NCBI GenBank assembly: GCA_002794775.1
Contig: NBAY01000038.1
Coordinates: 124,001 to 188,000, forward strand
Direction of reading: 5' to 3'
Source: Porodaedalea pini
Taxonomy: Eukaryota > Basidiomycota > Agaricomycetes > Hymenochaetales > Hymenochaetaceae
Length of the DNA stretch: 64,000 nucleotides
Program-made: the position numbers and the translations under genes
Part shown: positions 34,598 through 46,700 of the stretch, piece after piece
Numbering within the stretch: the stretch's first letter is position 1
Layout: each line of letters begins with the position of its first letter
Notes under the pieces: model-generated
Told to the model about the DNA's origin: nothing
Seen by the model: the letters and a program-made list of their open reading frames with translations, nothing else
The model's database searches: none

Positions 34598-35455
34598 ATA
34601 TGCACTCCCTTCCTTATAATCTTTGACTTACATTCACACTTGATGTATAATCTTGGATTGTATAACATGACTCTCGCCAGTGCGCGTCAGATACAACTGC
34701 TCTCACAGGGCCTCAGTCTCGAGTTTGACATGTAATTACTCACACCGAATTTAACTGACACACATTGCCAATTCGTTTTCTATCCAGAGTTCTAGTGTTC
34801 TTGCATTCTTGCTAGACTATTTAGCATATGTATCTCCTTCATTTTCAGAGCCGCAGAAGCGGTGTATGCGCTGTCTTGCTTTCCGCTCAGAGTCATCAAG
34901 TACGTTTGCAGCCGGCCAAACCATTCTTTCAAGCCCCGTTGTATTTTAGTCAGCCTCCGTCAACGCATTTGCAGAGCTCAGGCAAGGAGCCTGGACCAGG
35001 CGCCTCGCACTCCTTGGCTTTGTACTTCTGGCGGCGTACCATTTCGAGATCTAGAGTGATATCGCCGTTGCTACGAGCAAAAGTGACTGAGTCAGCGCCA
35101 AAGGGTACGCAAACACGACAATCAATCACATCGGCGTGTGGAATAACTGGTATCTCTTGACCTGAGCTCTTCTATGTGTTGATTCAGAGTATGCGTTTCA
35201 GATACAGAAGAAACACGATTGGAATTCTGTAGTTTAGTGTCACTGACGCGTGCTTCTCTATAGACAAACCAAGAAGGAGACGGTAACCAAACAACAATCA
35301 CGATTTTCTACGATTACAAGATACATACAGCTGAGCTCTAGCTCTATCGAAAAGCGTCCCTCTTAGATTCGCAGTGTAGTCCGCATCTCCGGTTCCCCAG
35401 TCGCCGAAGTATATTCATGAGTAGATGGCACCAGGCAAGGTGGTCGATGATTCAA
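34598..35455. other. Intergenic, no gene seen
   Basis: Between the convergent P450 and COX8-like genes. Only short frames. Confidence 0.5.
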
Positions 35456-35868
35456 TCACTGCTTGCTCCTGGAACGACACAGAAGCATCCAATCAGTACA
35501 AGGAGATCTACTCATTGGGGTGCAGATAATGATCAAGAAGCAAGATACATGCGTGGAAAGGAAGACGTAGTAATCAAAGAAATACGCACTTCTTGAACTG
35601 GACGGCAGCGAAGGGCACGACGAACGCAAAGCCCATGAACGCGCCCGACTTGGCGATGAACGATGTCTTCTTCTCGTACTTGAATGGGAAGTTCTGTTAC
35701 AAGGCGCAATGAGTTATTGTAGAGAAGGAGACGAAAGAATCGGGGTCGGATGGACTGAGAAAGACAACGTACATTGTTTACCGTGTTGTCGACGTGCAGC
35801 CCGCGGACCTGCTGCGATGCACGCAGGACGTTACGGGTGGTCCTGAAGGCGGTACGAGCGAAGACCAT
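35456..35868 (-). CDS. COX8: Cytochrome c oxidase subunit 8-like (subunit VIIc family)
   Basis: Three exons, 35773-35868, 35590-35693 and a 13-nt last exon 35456-35468, total 213 nt and 70 residues. The N-terminus (MVFARTAFRTTRNVLRASQQ) is Arg/Ser-rich without acidic residues, a mitochondrial presequence, ending near RGLH. The mature part, VDNTVNNNFPFKYEKKTSFI then GAFMGFAFVVPFAAVQFKK, matches the small one-helix inner-membrane subunit of complex IV: N(L/F)PFK before one membrane segment and a basic tail. The last exon gives SKQ after FKK. The length is close to yeast COX8. The start is set by the presequence; upstream sequence in this frame is not conserved-looking. Confidence 0.85.
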
Positions 35869-36584
35869 GATTGAATGAGGCAGGGGGGATCGAGACGGGA
35901 CAGACGACGGCGACGGGAGGTGGGAGAAAGAACGTGTGAGGGATGATGGATACATAGGAGACGCGGGTTGTTATACTGTACGACCATTACTCATGTGGTC
36001 TCGGAACGTATTGACGAAGCTACAAACTTGCTTTCATAAAGCTGCCTTTTGAGGAAACCATGTTGACCAGCTGACCATCAGGATCGACATCCCCTTTTGT
36101 AGAATAGACTTGATAATATAAAATAGTATCCCTACGAAAACATCACTAATCCTGGATGTGGGATAGTGGAACTGTGACAAGCCTGAAGTTCTGTAGCATT
36201 TCATGCTAAGTATGTTTAGGGCAGGCTCTCACGCGACGCGACGCGTTGCAATCGCGCCTGGTCTTAACACCAGTTATAACTACTCGAATCGTCGGTCAAT
36301 CCTGCAGCGTTATTGCAGACATTATACTAATCAAAAACTCATATTTGACAATGAAGCTCTACAGTCAATCGCGAACGCTAGGAGTTGACGATGAAGAGGG
36401 GGGTATATGGAGATGACGATGGAGGGGGGGAAGCGTCACGATGCTACTTTGGTTCTCGAAAACGATGTCAGACACTCTTCTGAGAAGCACAGTGGTAGTG
36501 AGTAAGTTTATATTGAAGCAGAAGAATTCCTATACGAACGTTTCTTCCTCTTCCAGGGCGAGGTTAAAAGGATCAACACACCCT

Positions 36585-36913
36585 CTACGTGCTGCATGTC
36601 TATCCAAAAAAGCAAAATTTGATATTACGTCCTACATCTCATATTCGAGAAAACTCACACCGATATCATCAACGACAATGCTTCCAATGACTGGAACGGT
36701 GATTGTTAACGGCTCGTTGCAAGTTCCAGAACATTCAAGTATGTCGACAGTAAGACTGCCGAGCGGTGGAGCGGAAACCGTTTGAGTACCAGGCGAAAGT
36801 TCGTTAGAGCAAAGAGAGGGTATGAGCTGGCGATTGGTGAGAGCTGGGCCCGCCACCGCAAACGCCATCGTGGCGAAAGAGACAACAGCGAAGAGTTTGC
36901 TGAAAGACAACAT
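36585..36913 (-). CDS. Small secreted four-cysteine protein (family member C)
   Basis: Exon 1 is 36659-36913 (85 codons); a 59-nt intron (GTGAGTTT ... TTGGATAG) is followed by the 15-nt exon 2 (36585-36599) coding TCST and TAG, 89 residues. A signal peptide (MLSFSKLFAVVSFATMAFAV) precedes TNRQLIPSLC, LTVDILECSGTC and VVDDIG-TC-ST. The signal sequence is nearly that of members D, E and F at 52-58 kb (MLSxSK-LVAVSFATMA), so it is closer to them than to A and B. The Cys-Cys spacing in CSGTC is two residues shorter than CxxGxxC in the others. No enzyme motif. Function is unknown. Confidence 0.75.
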
Positions 36914-37012
36914 GATGAATACGATTGAAGATCGAAGAGAGGCTGGTGAGTAGCGTCGCTGACTGAGTGAGGGACTGTGCGGTGCTGAGGGAGACTGTCG
37001 GCTGTCGCAGGG

Positions 37013-37020
37013 CTTTTATG
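37013..37020 (-). promoter_or_regulatory. TATA-like box of family member C
   Basis: CATAAAAG on the minus strand, about 100 bp upstream of ATG 36913. The leader at 36968-36987 reads CAGCACCGCACAGTCCCTCA, identical to members D and E. Confidence 0.75.
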
Positions 37021-38017
37021 CAATGCAGAAGGTATATTTACTCGGCTTTGTGGAAGGCACATGAATCGAGGGGAATCAAAATTTCCCGTACGTCGTCGCC
37101 GCAGAGCACGCCCGATCATCGCTGTGGACGATGAATGGTGGGCAGAACATGTGGCACCGTGCATGAGAGCTGTCGGACCAATACGAACACGGGAATCAGT
37201 GCATAAGGGCACTTGATTCGAAGAATGCAGGGCTAGTCCAAGTATGATATTTGAGGTGAGCTTGACGCTCGAGGAGTCAAGATGAGTATACACTCACGGC
37301 ATCTGGAATTGCGGGAAGGAGGCATGCTCCTCGTGACAAAAATTTGGAACTAGACCAAAGCCAGAGTTCCCAGAGAGCATGTACTGGTGGTCTGAGTAGC
37401 TGTTCAGTCCGCACTCAAGACTACTCTGAGGGCAAATAGTGAACTCCTTGCTCCTTTGAAACAAATCAAGGTAGAAATCAACCTAAGTGAGAATTTTGGC
37501 TCGGTGCAGATTCGTAAATACCAGAGGTTCCCGTTTCCTTGATGGAGAACAGTAGGTTCTCCGGAGTCTAGGCTCAGCCGATATTATGCATTTGAGTGTG
37601 ACAGATACCTTTGGCTGCACGCTTTAGCCATCCTACTACCGCGGATCTTGTTTGACAGCGCTCCGCCAAAGGTCTTCTTTAGTGCACTAGCATCAAGTTC
37701 GTGGGTTGCGAACTGAGACCTAGATTTGAAAATGAGAAACTAGAATAGAGATATAAATTGAAGGATACATATTTGGAGACCATAAAATCCAAGTTGATAC
37801 AGTTGAATGACTTGCAACAAACCGCAATCTGCAATTCCGGGTCAACATTGCAGTGGCATTCCTCGAGTGCTAGGTGTAAATAATCTCGCAAGGCACATAC
37901 CAAATCCGTCCTTGTTTTCGATTGGAGCGACTTATATTAGCGGGCGCTACGCCCAAGATGCGATTTGTTTGGGAACAAAAGAATCGGCTCTCGGCATCAG
38001 ATGACACGCGGGCGCTA
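37021..38017. other. Intergenic, no gene seen
   Basis: No protein-like frame. It ends at the TA target of the pogo element. Confidence 0.5.
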
Positions 38018-38270
38018 TACAGTACATTATCTCATAACGAATACGGAAAATCCGAAGGTTTCTTATTCCTTATGAAATAATATTCCTGACGGAAATGTCA
38101 CGGGTCTGTGACTTGTAGGTAACAGTGTCACATTAGTCCAAATGTGTAAGCTTATTCACACATTCCGTTTCGATGCTCGTCGTCGCGTTGCTTGAGTGAT
38201 CAACTGCTATGGTACGTTAACACATTCTACAGCAGCAAACCATGCTAATCAGTCATCTGCAAGAACATTG

Positions 38271-41200
38271 TCAGGAAGTGTCCCTCGGCTGAACAAGGAA
38301 TGCATCAAGGGTAGTCTGTTTCTGTGATGCAACTAAGGTAGACGAAAGTTAAACTCGACAAGCTGTGACGCGTGTGGCGCTAACCTCACTTGCCTAATCT
38401 GGCTTCACACAATATCGACGAAACTGCCTCTTCAACTGGACACAAGATCAAAATTGAGCCCCACAGAGTTGTTGGGATTGCATTTACCTACAAACCTGTG
38501 TTTTTAAAATTTAGAAATAATAACTTTTGATGATTTTATTAGAAGAAAAAAGTTTTTTTGTTGCAAATGCATCAGATTTTACTTTGCAACAATCTGACGA
38601 ACTTTTGAAATTTTGACCATGGAAGTTTGGCCGCTCTCGGCTAATTATATATGACAAATAACTTCCATTTATAGTAGTTTTAGACAATTACTAATTGTGC
38701 ATATCCTCAGCATTTTCTCCCCTTTGACACTGACTTACCACAAAAAAGCACTATGCCATGCCGTTCAAACAAGGATTACAACTGGATAAAGAACCTAAAG
38801 AGCAGAAAGGAGCTTGTGAGCAGTTCATGATATATTCTGAAACATATACCAATTACCAGTTCAAGACATTGATATTTATTTAGCTTTGCTAACTGCTCAG
38901 CGCGGTTCATGGATTGTTACCATCATGGATAAACAGGCACAGTGGGCAAACAAAAAATACCATGTCCACAGAACACTACCAGATAGATTTATGACAGAGA
39001 TGGAGGCTCATGGAATATAAAAAATGTATTCCTCATTCTACAACAGCTAACAAAACTTTTCAAAAATTTGACCTTGTGATTTTGGCCGCTAGGGTCCTTC
39101 CTAATGGGGTAAGCGAGGGGTTCAGGGTCCGTGACAGTGATGTGACATCAGCTTGTCGAGTTTAACTTTCGTCTACCTTACAAGCTGATGAAGATGACCA
39201 CGCATGCACCGGAGTTGTCGCTGTAGCTCAAGAATCCCGACACCCTCAGCATGACCGTGAGTCAAGCACAGTTTCTCCATCTTTACACATAATGACAGTC
39301 CCTCCTGTGGTGAGATCTCGTTAACAGGCTCGCAATCGTCATCATCCTTATCATTATTGTTACCAATTTTGTCACCTGCTGAATCCTGCATCCGTCTCCG
39401 CACTTCAGCAATCAGCTCATCGTCACCCTCTGGAAACTGGTAGCCTGAATCCCCGATATCCTGCTCTTCTATGGGGTTGAGCAGGTCTTCTAAAGTGAGT
39501 GCTTGTCCATGAACCCGATTTCGTGAGCGCAACTCATCAACAGATTTCATGAGTGATTCTTCAAGCTCTGCAAGTTGTAATATAGGCGGATGATCAGTCA
39601 CGGTTGGGGTTGCTGATGCCTGCCAAGATATAGATGGTGAGATGAATGGAGAGTTTGATAATGAAGTTCCGCATATGTTTGATAACCAGTGAGTATGTCT
39701 TCGCATTTGCAATCATGGTTAGTGAATTGACATACCGCCTGAGTTCTAGAATCCGCAACTCCTCTGACAGCAGACTCCATAAGCCTGTGGACAGATTCAA
39801 CTGCTGCTACTGTGTCATCCTCAGCTGTAAAGACGGCATCAAAAGCGGGCTTCCAGTCTGAAAGTTTGTAGGCATCTTTGAGATGCATTTCAAGTGCTGT
39901 TTCCGCTTGAGGTAATGTCATACAATCCCTGCCTTCAGCAAATGAAATGATGATTTTCCAGGCATGCTGATCAGCAAGAGGAGATGTCGGTGCTAACGGC
40001 ACATTATTCTGATAATTTGAAGTTGGAAGGTCGCTTTCGGGTTGGCTGTGTGTTATAAAGAGTGAGGTTTAACAGAATGATGGTACATTTAGAATTCAAA
40101 TCATACCCTTTAAAAGAAGCTTGAATTCGCGTATGATCCCAGCAGTTTTTCCACGTCTCTGGTGTCACAGCTGCCCAGGCATCTTTTGCCAAGAGTATGA
40201 CCTCAAGTAAGTTTATTTTATAAATATCAGCCTCTCCGGCATCATCTTGCTCAATTGCACGCAAGCAGAATGCCTTTCTGTAGTGCGCTTTGAAGCAACG
40301 AATAATACCAGCATCTAAGGGCTGAACATGTGATGTCATGTTTGGTGCAAGGAACTTGAGGCAGATGTTTGTCAGCTTGTAAGGAATGATATGGCCAGCG
40401 AAGTTGTCGATTAGAAGACAAATATGACGGTTCTGACGTCTGAAATGTATGTCTTGCTCTTTTATCCACCTAACATTTGCACATCAGTAACTATTCTTTC
40501 GACTCGTTCTCGGGTTACAAAATCTATCCCAACTCATGCAGAATTGGCACAGGTGCACCGCTGCATGCATAAGAATCACAAGGTAACCACTCACTCTTCA
40601 AAATAGTACGCTGTCATCCAAGCCATTGGATTGTTGTGATAATAGAACCCTCTTTGCTTCGGTGTTATTCTTTTGAAACACACAGGCATCTTGGATTTGC
40701 CAATAAAGAAGGGTGGAAGGGTTTTGCTGCCATCTGCGTTGCATGCAAAGCCAATGGTAATGCGAAACTTTGCATTCGTAGCTTTTTTGCCTGACATCTG
40801 CCTTGTCACCAGGCCTCGATCTGGTGGTGCGCTAGCAAAGCTCTGTTAGCTTGTTAAACACAGGTGATCACTCTACTTAAAACTTACAATCCATATAGTC
40901 CTGTCTCATCAAAATTGAAGCAGTCTCTCTTCTTGTATGGTGACAGTAATTCAGTGAGTCGTTCACATTCTACTTTAACACCAGTTATGTTGACGGAACC
41001 TGCTTCTCCATGTTGACAGTATTCTTTTATGCCATATCTAAATAAATGAAGTAATCAGAAGTGCAATACAACGGAAGGTATTGAGGATTGGAATACTGAT
41101 GCGTGAAGATGAATGATTTGGTGCACTTGACTTACACTTTGCAGAAAGGTGGGATCCAGCCTGTACTTTTCATTCTCTCTACTTCCGGCACTCCCATGGC

Positions 41201-41729
41201 TTCCTCAAGCTTTGTGCACTTCATTGATAACATTGGACCTGTCACTGTCTCTCCCTTTCCTTCCATGTGCCGAGTCCAAAGCAGGCAAGCCAACTCAACA
41301 TCTGGTCTTGTTACAATGCAGTCTCATTTTGTGGAGAGAATATTAACCTGTTCGGATTCAACCTGTCCCTTGAGCTAGATATATAACAAATAATACAAAG
41401 TTATTTAATATAAAACCAGCAAAAATGTGAGCATATCATACCTTTGCTCAACCCTTTACATTGAGATGCTTTGACAGTGTACCTTGTGTGAATATAAAAG
41501 CACCTTCATGGCGGTTTGCAAAATGCTTTACAATATCATCTTGTTTCAACAAAGGGTTCTTGTCGCAAAAATCAACAATTATCAACCAGTCATTGTGCGT
41601 AAGAAGCTGCTTGGCATGCTTTGGAGGGACAATCGCTGAGGTCCTTGGAGCATCTTGGACCTTTGGGAGACGTGGTGGATAGGGACCAGGCTTATTCCGA
41701 GGCTTGTGTCTCTTGGCCTCTGAACTCAT
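38271..41729 (-). pseudogene. pogo/Tigger-type transposase, broken by two TGA codons and a MITE
   Basis: Read from ATG 41729. The N-terminal helix-turn-helix DNA-binding part (QLLTHNDWLIIVDFCDKNPL, then TQGTLSKHLN) is followed by a CENP-B-type second part (VTRPDVELACLLW). The DDE domain has first Asp in NFDETGLYG, second in LLIDNFAGH and third in HVQPLDAGIIRCFK; all three catalytic residues are present. The C-terminal region is acidic. Two in-frame TGA codons, 41448-41450 and 41324-41326, fall where relatives have Arg. The 843-bp MITE at 38336-39178 cuts the 3' end. Beyond it the frame continues to TGA 38271-38273 and contains KQTTLDAFLV, a PCNA-interaction (PIP) box-like motif, as reported for pogo transposase. 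It could not make active protein without readthrough. Confidence 0.85.
38336..39178. mobile_element. 843-bp MITE, copy 2, nested in the pogo transposase gene
   Basis: Same length as, and apparently same sequence as, the copy at 28554-29396, with TA duplications at 38334-38335 and 39179-39180. It inserted at a TA within the transposase coding sequence and supplies an early TAG stop from its own terminal repeat. Identity of the copies implies recent movement. Confidence 0.92.
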
Positions 41730-42061
41730 GAGATGACATTGAGATGGGGGAAAATGCTCAAGTGCAATTTGACATGTAAGCCCACTCTACATTCCATGTC
41801 AGCTGTCAGGATGTCTAGCTAGATCGTTACATGTTGTCTGGGATCATATCGAACAGCTGAGGAAAGAAATCAAGTTGCCTTTTCGACATATCTGCACACC
41901 AAAACTTAAATCCCATAAGGAATATTCCAAAAAAACTTATTCCTTATGACGTAGTACATTTTTGTGGAATATTACACCCAAATGTGGCGGATTTTGTAAA
42001 ATTTTATTCCTGATGAGATTTATTCCCTATTACCTTATTCGCTATGAGATAGTCAACTGTA

Positions 42062-43738
42062 CTCACGAATGGTTCGCGGGAGTATCAAATTGCAAAGGAA
42101 ATAATGGCCTTTGCGCAACTATAAACGGCCTGAATCCACATGAGACTGTCTCGTTATCCCGCACGACGATATCCGACTTCACGGAGAATGATGGAAAACA
42201 CGAGTACCTGAAAGCGAAGAGATCATCCCTATGCTTGAAGCTGGACAAAATACAATTATTTCATCACGGAAAGAACGTAAGTTGTAATTTACCCAAGAGG
42301 AACACTGCATAAACTTTCCAGAGTTGCAGAGCATCTCAACAATCACATATACCAGGCCGGCTCCATTCATTCATTCGCCTATTTGTCGACGGGTAATCTT
42401 GAGCAGGGATGATAGGCAGAAGCCCGATGTTTTTGAGAGTTATCAATATTCGTAACAAAGACAAGTAGGGTTGAAGTCTAAAGTGAGCCCATGCTTACAT
42501 CAGGCCTAGAGATCTCGGCTTTGCGGAAGCAGAGAAGATCAGCATAGAACGTAGCTTTTTTAAAAGGGAGAAAATAGCAACTGAGCTCTCGAACACGGAA
42601 CGGTCGAGATGAGGCTCCAGTCAGTCACGAAGCACGGTTACAAGTGGAGGGAAATACTGATTTTGGCCTCTTCGGGTTCTCCTGCTCGCTAGAGCCTAGC
42701 AGAACTTTCCCAAACACATTTTGATGACGAGCCCAGCATGGTTCGCGGGAAAAGTGGCTTCAAAACTGCGTTCGCACAAATCAATTTATCCGCAAACCTT
42801 CCGTCCATTGAATGAGATCGAATGAGGTTGACAGAAGAGCTCACCAGCGACCAATGAGTGTATGCGTCCGACTTCACGCGCGTTCATTGTCAGGTACTTC
42901 AATATGATCTAGAGTGGAGATGGAAAGGGGAGGGGGGGTCGGAAGCGAGAACGCCCGTTCCGAGATCGTCATGTATCTCAAAGGGAAGCTGCATAATATC
43001 TTTGCAAAACAAGTGTATGCGTTATTCATATCGAATACTGCTGCTAGACGGCGCGTGGAAAGGTACTGACTGACCGTATGTACAGCTGGACTGGCGGAAG
43101 TATGACTCGACGACACCGCTCCCAGCTGAAGAGATCAAGATCTTAATTTAATCATGAGGCAGCGAAATGGGCGTGAGATTGCTGCGAAGAAAAGCATGAG
43201 TTAATTCACTTACAACGACAGACCTAGTCTTCGAGATGTTTGAGTAGCGGATAGGATGATGAGTATAAGGAGCGTCCAATGGCCGTCAGGCTAACGTTTC
43301 ACCCCAAAAGATATCCCACGGCCCCTCGAGATGAAGACTAGACAGAATGGTGCGCTCTATGACGCAAGCTTAAGGGCAGTGAAAAAAATGTAAGGTCGGC
43401 AGGAAGAATTGCATGCAAAATCAGAATAGATTGCAACAAGGGCATTAAACTGTTTCTGATGAGAGAATGTGCTGCAGCAGTGCTATTTGATGTTGTTACA
43501 TGAATGCTTGCTGCCGCGATAAAACGTAGTGTAATTACGCGTGCCATAACCTATATGATGCAAGGAAAGCGAAGGTCGGAGGTCGAACGAATGGGCTGGG
43601 TATGCGAGAGGGTGTCCACGGGATGACGTTGGGGTGTCCAAGAGGAAAAGGAAGCGAAAAAGACAAAGGGGAGGATGAAAGCGAATAACGAAAGTAGAAA
43701 TTTAAGACTCATACACAAAGCACACACGAAAAGCGTAT
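42062..43738. other. Intergenic, no gene seen
   Basis: Frames of 60-116 codons are present but none is protein-like. It includes the 3' flank of the flippase gene. Confidence 0.5.
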
Positions 43739-46700
43739 TCAGTATCCCGATGGACGAGAGTGCGTTTTGGAGGTATCGTAAGCACGTATCAGGCGCGCTT
43801 GGTCCTGTTTTGCAGGATCCTCCGTCTGGGAGAACGCGAACCCCCTGTTCCGACGCATGCGTTGTACCGCGCGCACCTTCTTGATCGCTTTTTGAAACCT
43901 AATGCGACATTGTGAGCGACACACTCAGAAAGAACTGCCGAGAAGAAACTACTTACTGTTCTTGTCGAGGTCGGTAATCCGGTATGTTGTACTTTTGCAG
44001 CTCCTGCGCGATATGATACGATGATGGCATATACGTTCGCCGATAACTGGATGACATCGGTTCGGAAGCATTGAGCACTCTGAATGCCAACAATAGTATG
44101 CCACTCACTATTTCCATGCAAAATCGCGAGCCAAGCAGACCACAGGAACAAGGATTAGCGTGAAGTAGAACACAGCGTCTGTCCATAATCTGGGCACAAT
44201 GCCTTGGTACTCGCCCGAAAAGCCGATCAGAGGCGCGACGACCGCGTAAAGAGGAAGGAAGAGCATGGTGAAAATGAAAGATCCTGGGATGGCTGCGGCG
44301 GTATACTTGGTCCAGATACTGTTCCAAAGTAATCGGTCAGAAGCTCTGCACATAGTAAAGTCATAAAATATCACGTACTCGGAAACCAACGCAGCCTTCC
44401 CCAAAACCGTCAGCAATGTTGCCAGATACAAGGTTGTGCCCCAGAACCATAGTCCACAATCGAGACCCGTGCTCTGCTTCAAATCGCCCCAGAAGAGAAC
44501 GATAGAAAACGCAAACAATACCAAGCTGTGGAAGAACGCATTCGCGACCCACTGCCAGAACGCAATCTTCGTAAAGAACGCGTTCTGCTGGCCGAGTACG
44601 TAGAGTTGCGGGTACCTGTCCAGAACACGCGCGGAGACGAACTGGTCAAAGATGCCGATGACGAGAGGCGGGAGTACAGTGAAGACAACATTGTACAAAG
44701 AGAACGTCCATGACTCGAACGACACCTGACCAGAGAAGTTGTTGAAGAAGGAGAACTAAGAATGTAAAAAAAGAAGTGAGTAATGCGTGCTAAGTCAGCT
44801 GGAAAGTGCTTACCCAGAACTGCGTCATATATAGAGTGATGTTCTTGTAAAATGAGTCTGCAGGAGCAACAATAAGTGCGTACTTGCATACTAGCATGGA
44901 GCAACCTACAAAGAATGAGCTTTGATAGCCGCCGATAACTCCATGCTCCGTGAACTAGCAGCAATTTCTTCAGATATCGGAATTGCGAAATCGCGACGTC
45001 TGATGATCGCGCTGCTTGTAGGCCCTGTCATGATGAATCAGATAAGGTCTAGGCCGATACCAAGACCACTGACCTCGACGCCTGAGATACCAACTCCCAC
45101 GTGAGCTGCCTGGATCATGCTCACATCATTCGCGCCGTCACCGATGGCCAGAAGAATGGCCTTCTGATTTTTCTTGACTAGTTTCACGACGAGCGCCTTT
45201 TGAAGAGGAGATACACGACCTGTAAAAGGTAGTATCAATCGTGAGTCGGACCGGCCCACCGAACATAAGGCGAAGATGAAGCAATTACAGCATATAACAG
45301 CCTTGCACATGATCGCGAGCTCCAGAAACGTTTTTGAGAGTTCCTTCTCCAACGCGAAAGTTAAACTCTTGCCGTCTGCGCGCCCCGTCAGCAATGGGGC
45401 ATGCAATATAACTGAAGGACTGACCAATAACGAGCGCTAGATCTTCCAGCTCGCCTGACTTCCGTTGATTCGTAATGGCGCTCAGTCTCTTAGAGAGAAA
45501 TTCCTTTGTCGCAAGCGCGGTTTCCTCGTTCACGATCACTAGGTTCATTGATTCCGAGATCAAGCGACAACTCAGGCCGATGTTGATCGCAGTTTCCTGG
45601 CGGTCCCCAGTGAGCACCCAGACCTTGATGCCCGCCATTTGTAGCGTGTGAATCGTGTCAGGAACTCCTTCCTGCAACTTGTCCTCGATTGCAGTTGCAC
45701 CGAGCAGGAACAAGTCTTTCTCTATGGTCTCGGCCGCCGCGTCCAGCGCATCTCCGCGCCCGTTTATCGTCGCTGCTGCTTGGTCGTATATTGCTGAAAA
45801 TTCCCGGTATTCTGCTTCGGAGATGTCGCGTGAAGCGAGACAAAGCGTGCGCAAGCCATCCGTAGCATAGTCCTGGGTAGGAAGTTATGTTAAACCGTTT
45901 TTCGCTGCTCTGAAACGGAACGCTCATACCTCAAGATGAGCGAGGGTCTTCTCGACGTACATCTGGTTCCTCCCAAGTCGCTCCAAGATAACAGTGTCCG
46001 CGCCCTTGCAATATAGCTTAATTTGCCCTTCTGGCGTACGCACAATCGTAGACATGCGCTTTCGGGTCGAATTGAACTCGCAGACATTTAGAATCTCGAA
46101 TTCGCGAGATACGCCATCGATGTTGACAAAAACCGACCGCGGTTTACGAGTCTGCAGGATGGGAAGAATCAGCCGAGCTTCCCGAGGAACATAAAAATAA
46201 CCCACATGGAATTGGTAACCAAGGACTTCAGCACCCGCGACCAGCGCAGCTTCATCTGGACTACTGGCCTGATATGCCAGCTTACCACCTTCCTTCACCT
46301 CAGGGATGACCGTATGACATACGGCAAGAAGACGAAGGAACTCCTTCGAAACCTGCACGTCCTGCGCGCCGTCACCCTTCTCACTGAGGTCGACGAATGG
46401 GTTGCCTGCACCACCGACAGAGCCCCTAAGCACAGCCCGAAGCTCTGCAAAGGAGCGCCAGCCTTCCTTGCCTTCCTCCGACTCACCGCGCTTGTCGTCG
46501 TCGACCGAGTCTGCATATGGGACGCCGGCAATAGAGCAGCAACGGAACTCCATCTCATTGCGCGTGAGCGTACCAGTCTTGTCAGAAAAAACGTACTCGA
46601 TCTGGCCTAGCTCCTCGACAAGCGAAGATGTACGACAGAGCGCGGGTGTGTCCGTGACGGGATAGTACATGTCTAGATCCGAATTGATGAGTTGTGCCTG

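Larger units (their letters stand above)
38020..42059 (-). mobile_element. Complete pogo-type DNA transposon with nested MITE
   Basis: Left terminal repeat CAGTACATTATCTCATAACG (from 38020) pairs with right repeat CAGTTGACTATCTCATAGCG (read from 42059). The repeats are about 27 bp with few mismatches. TA duplications are at 38018-38019 and 42060-42061. CAGT ends and a TA target are typical of pogo/Tigger/Fot1 elements. The element is 4040 bp, of which 845 bp is the later MITE and its duplicated TA. The single gene lies on the minus strand. Confidence 0.9.
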
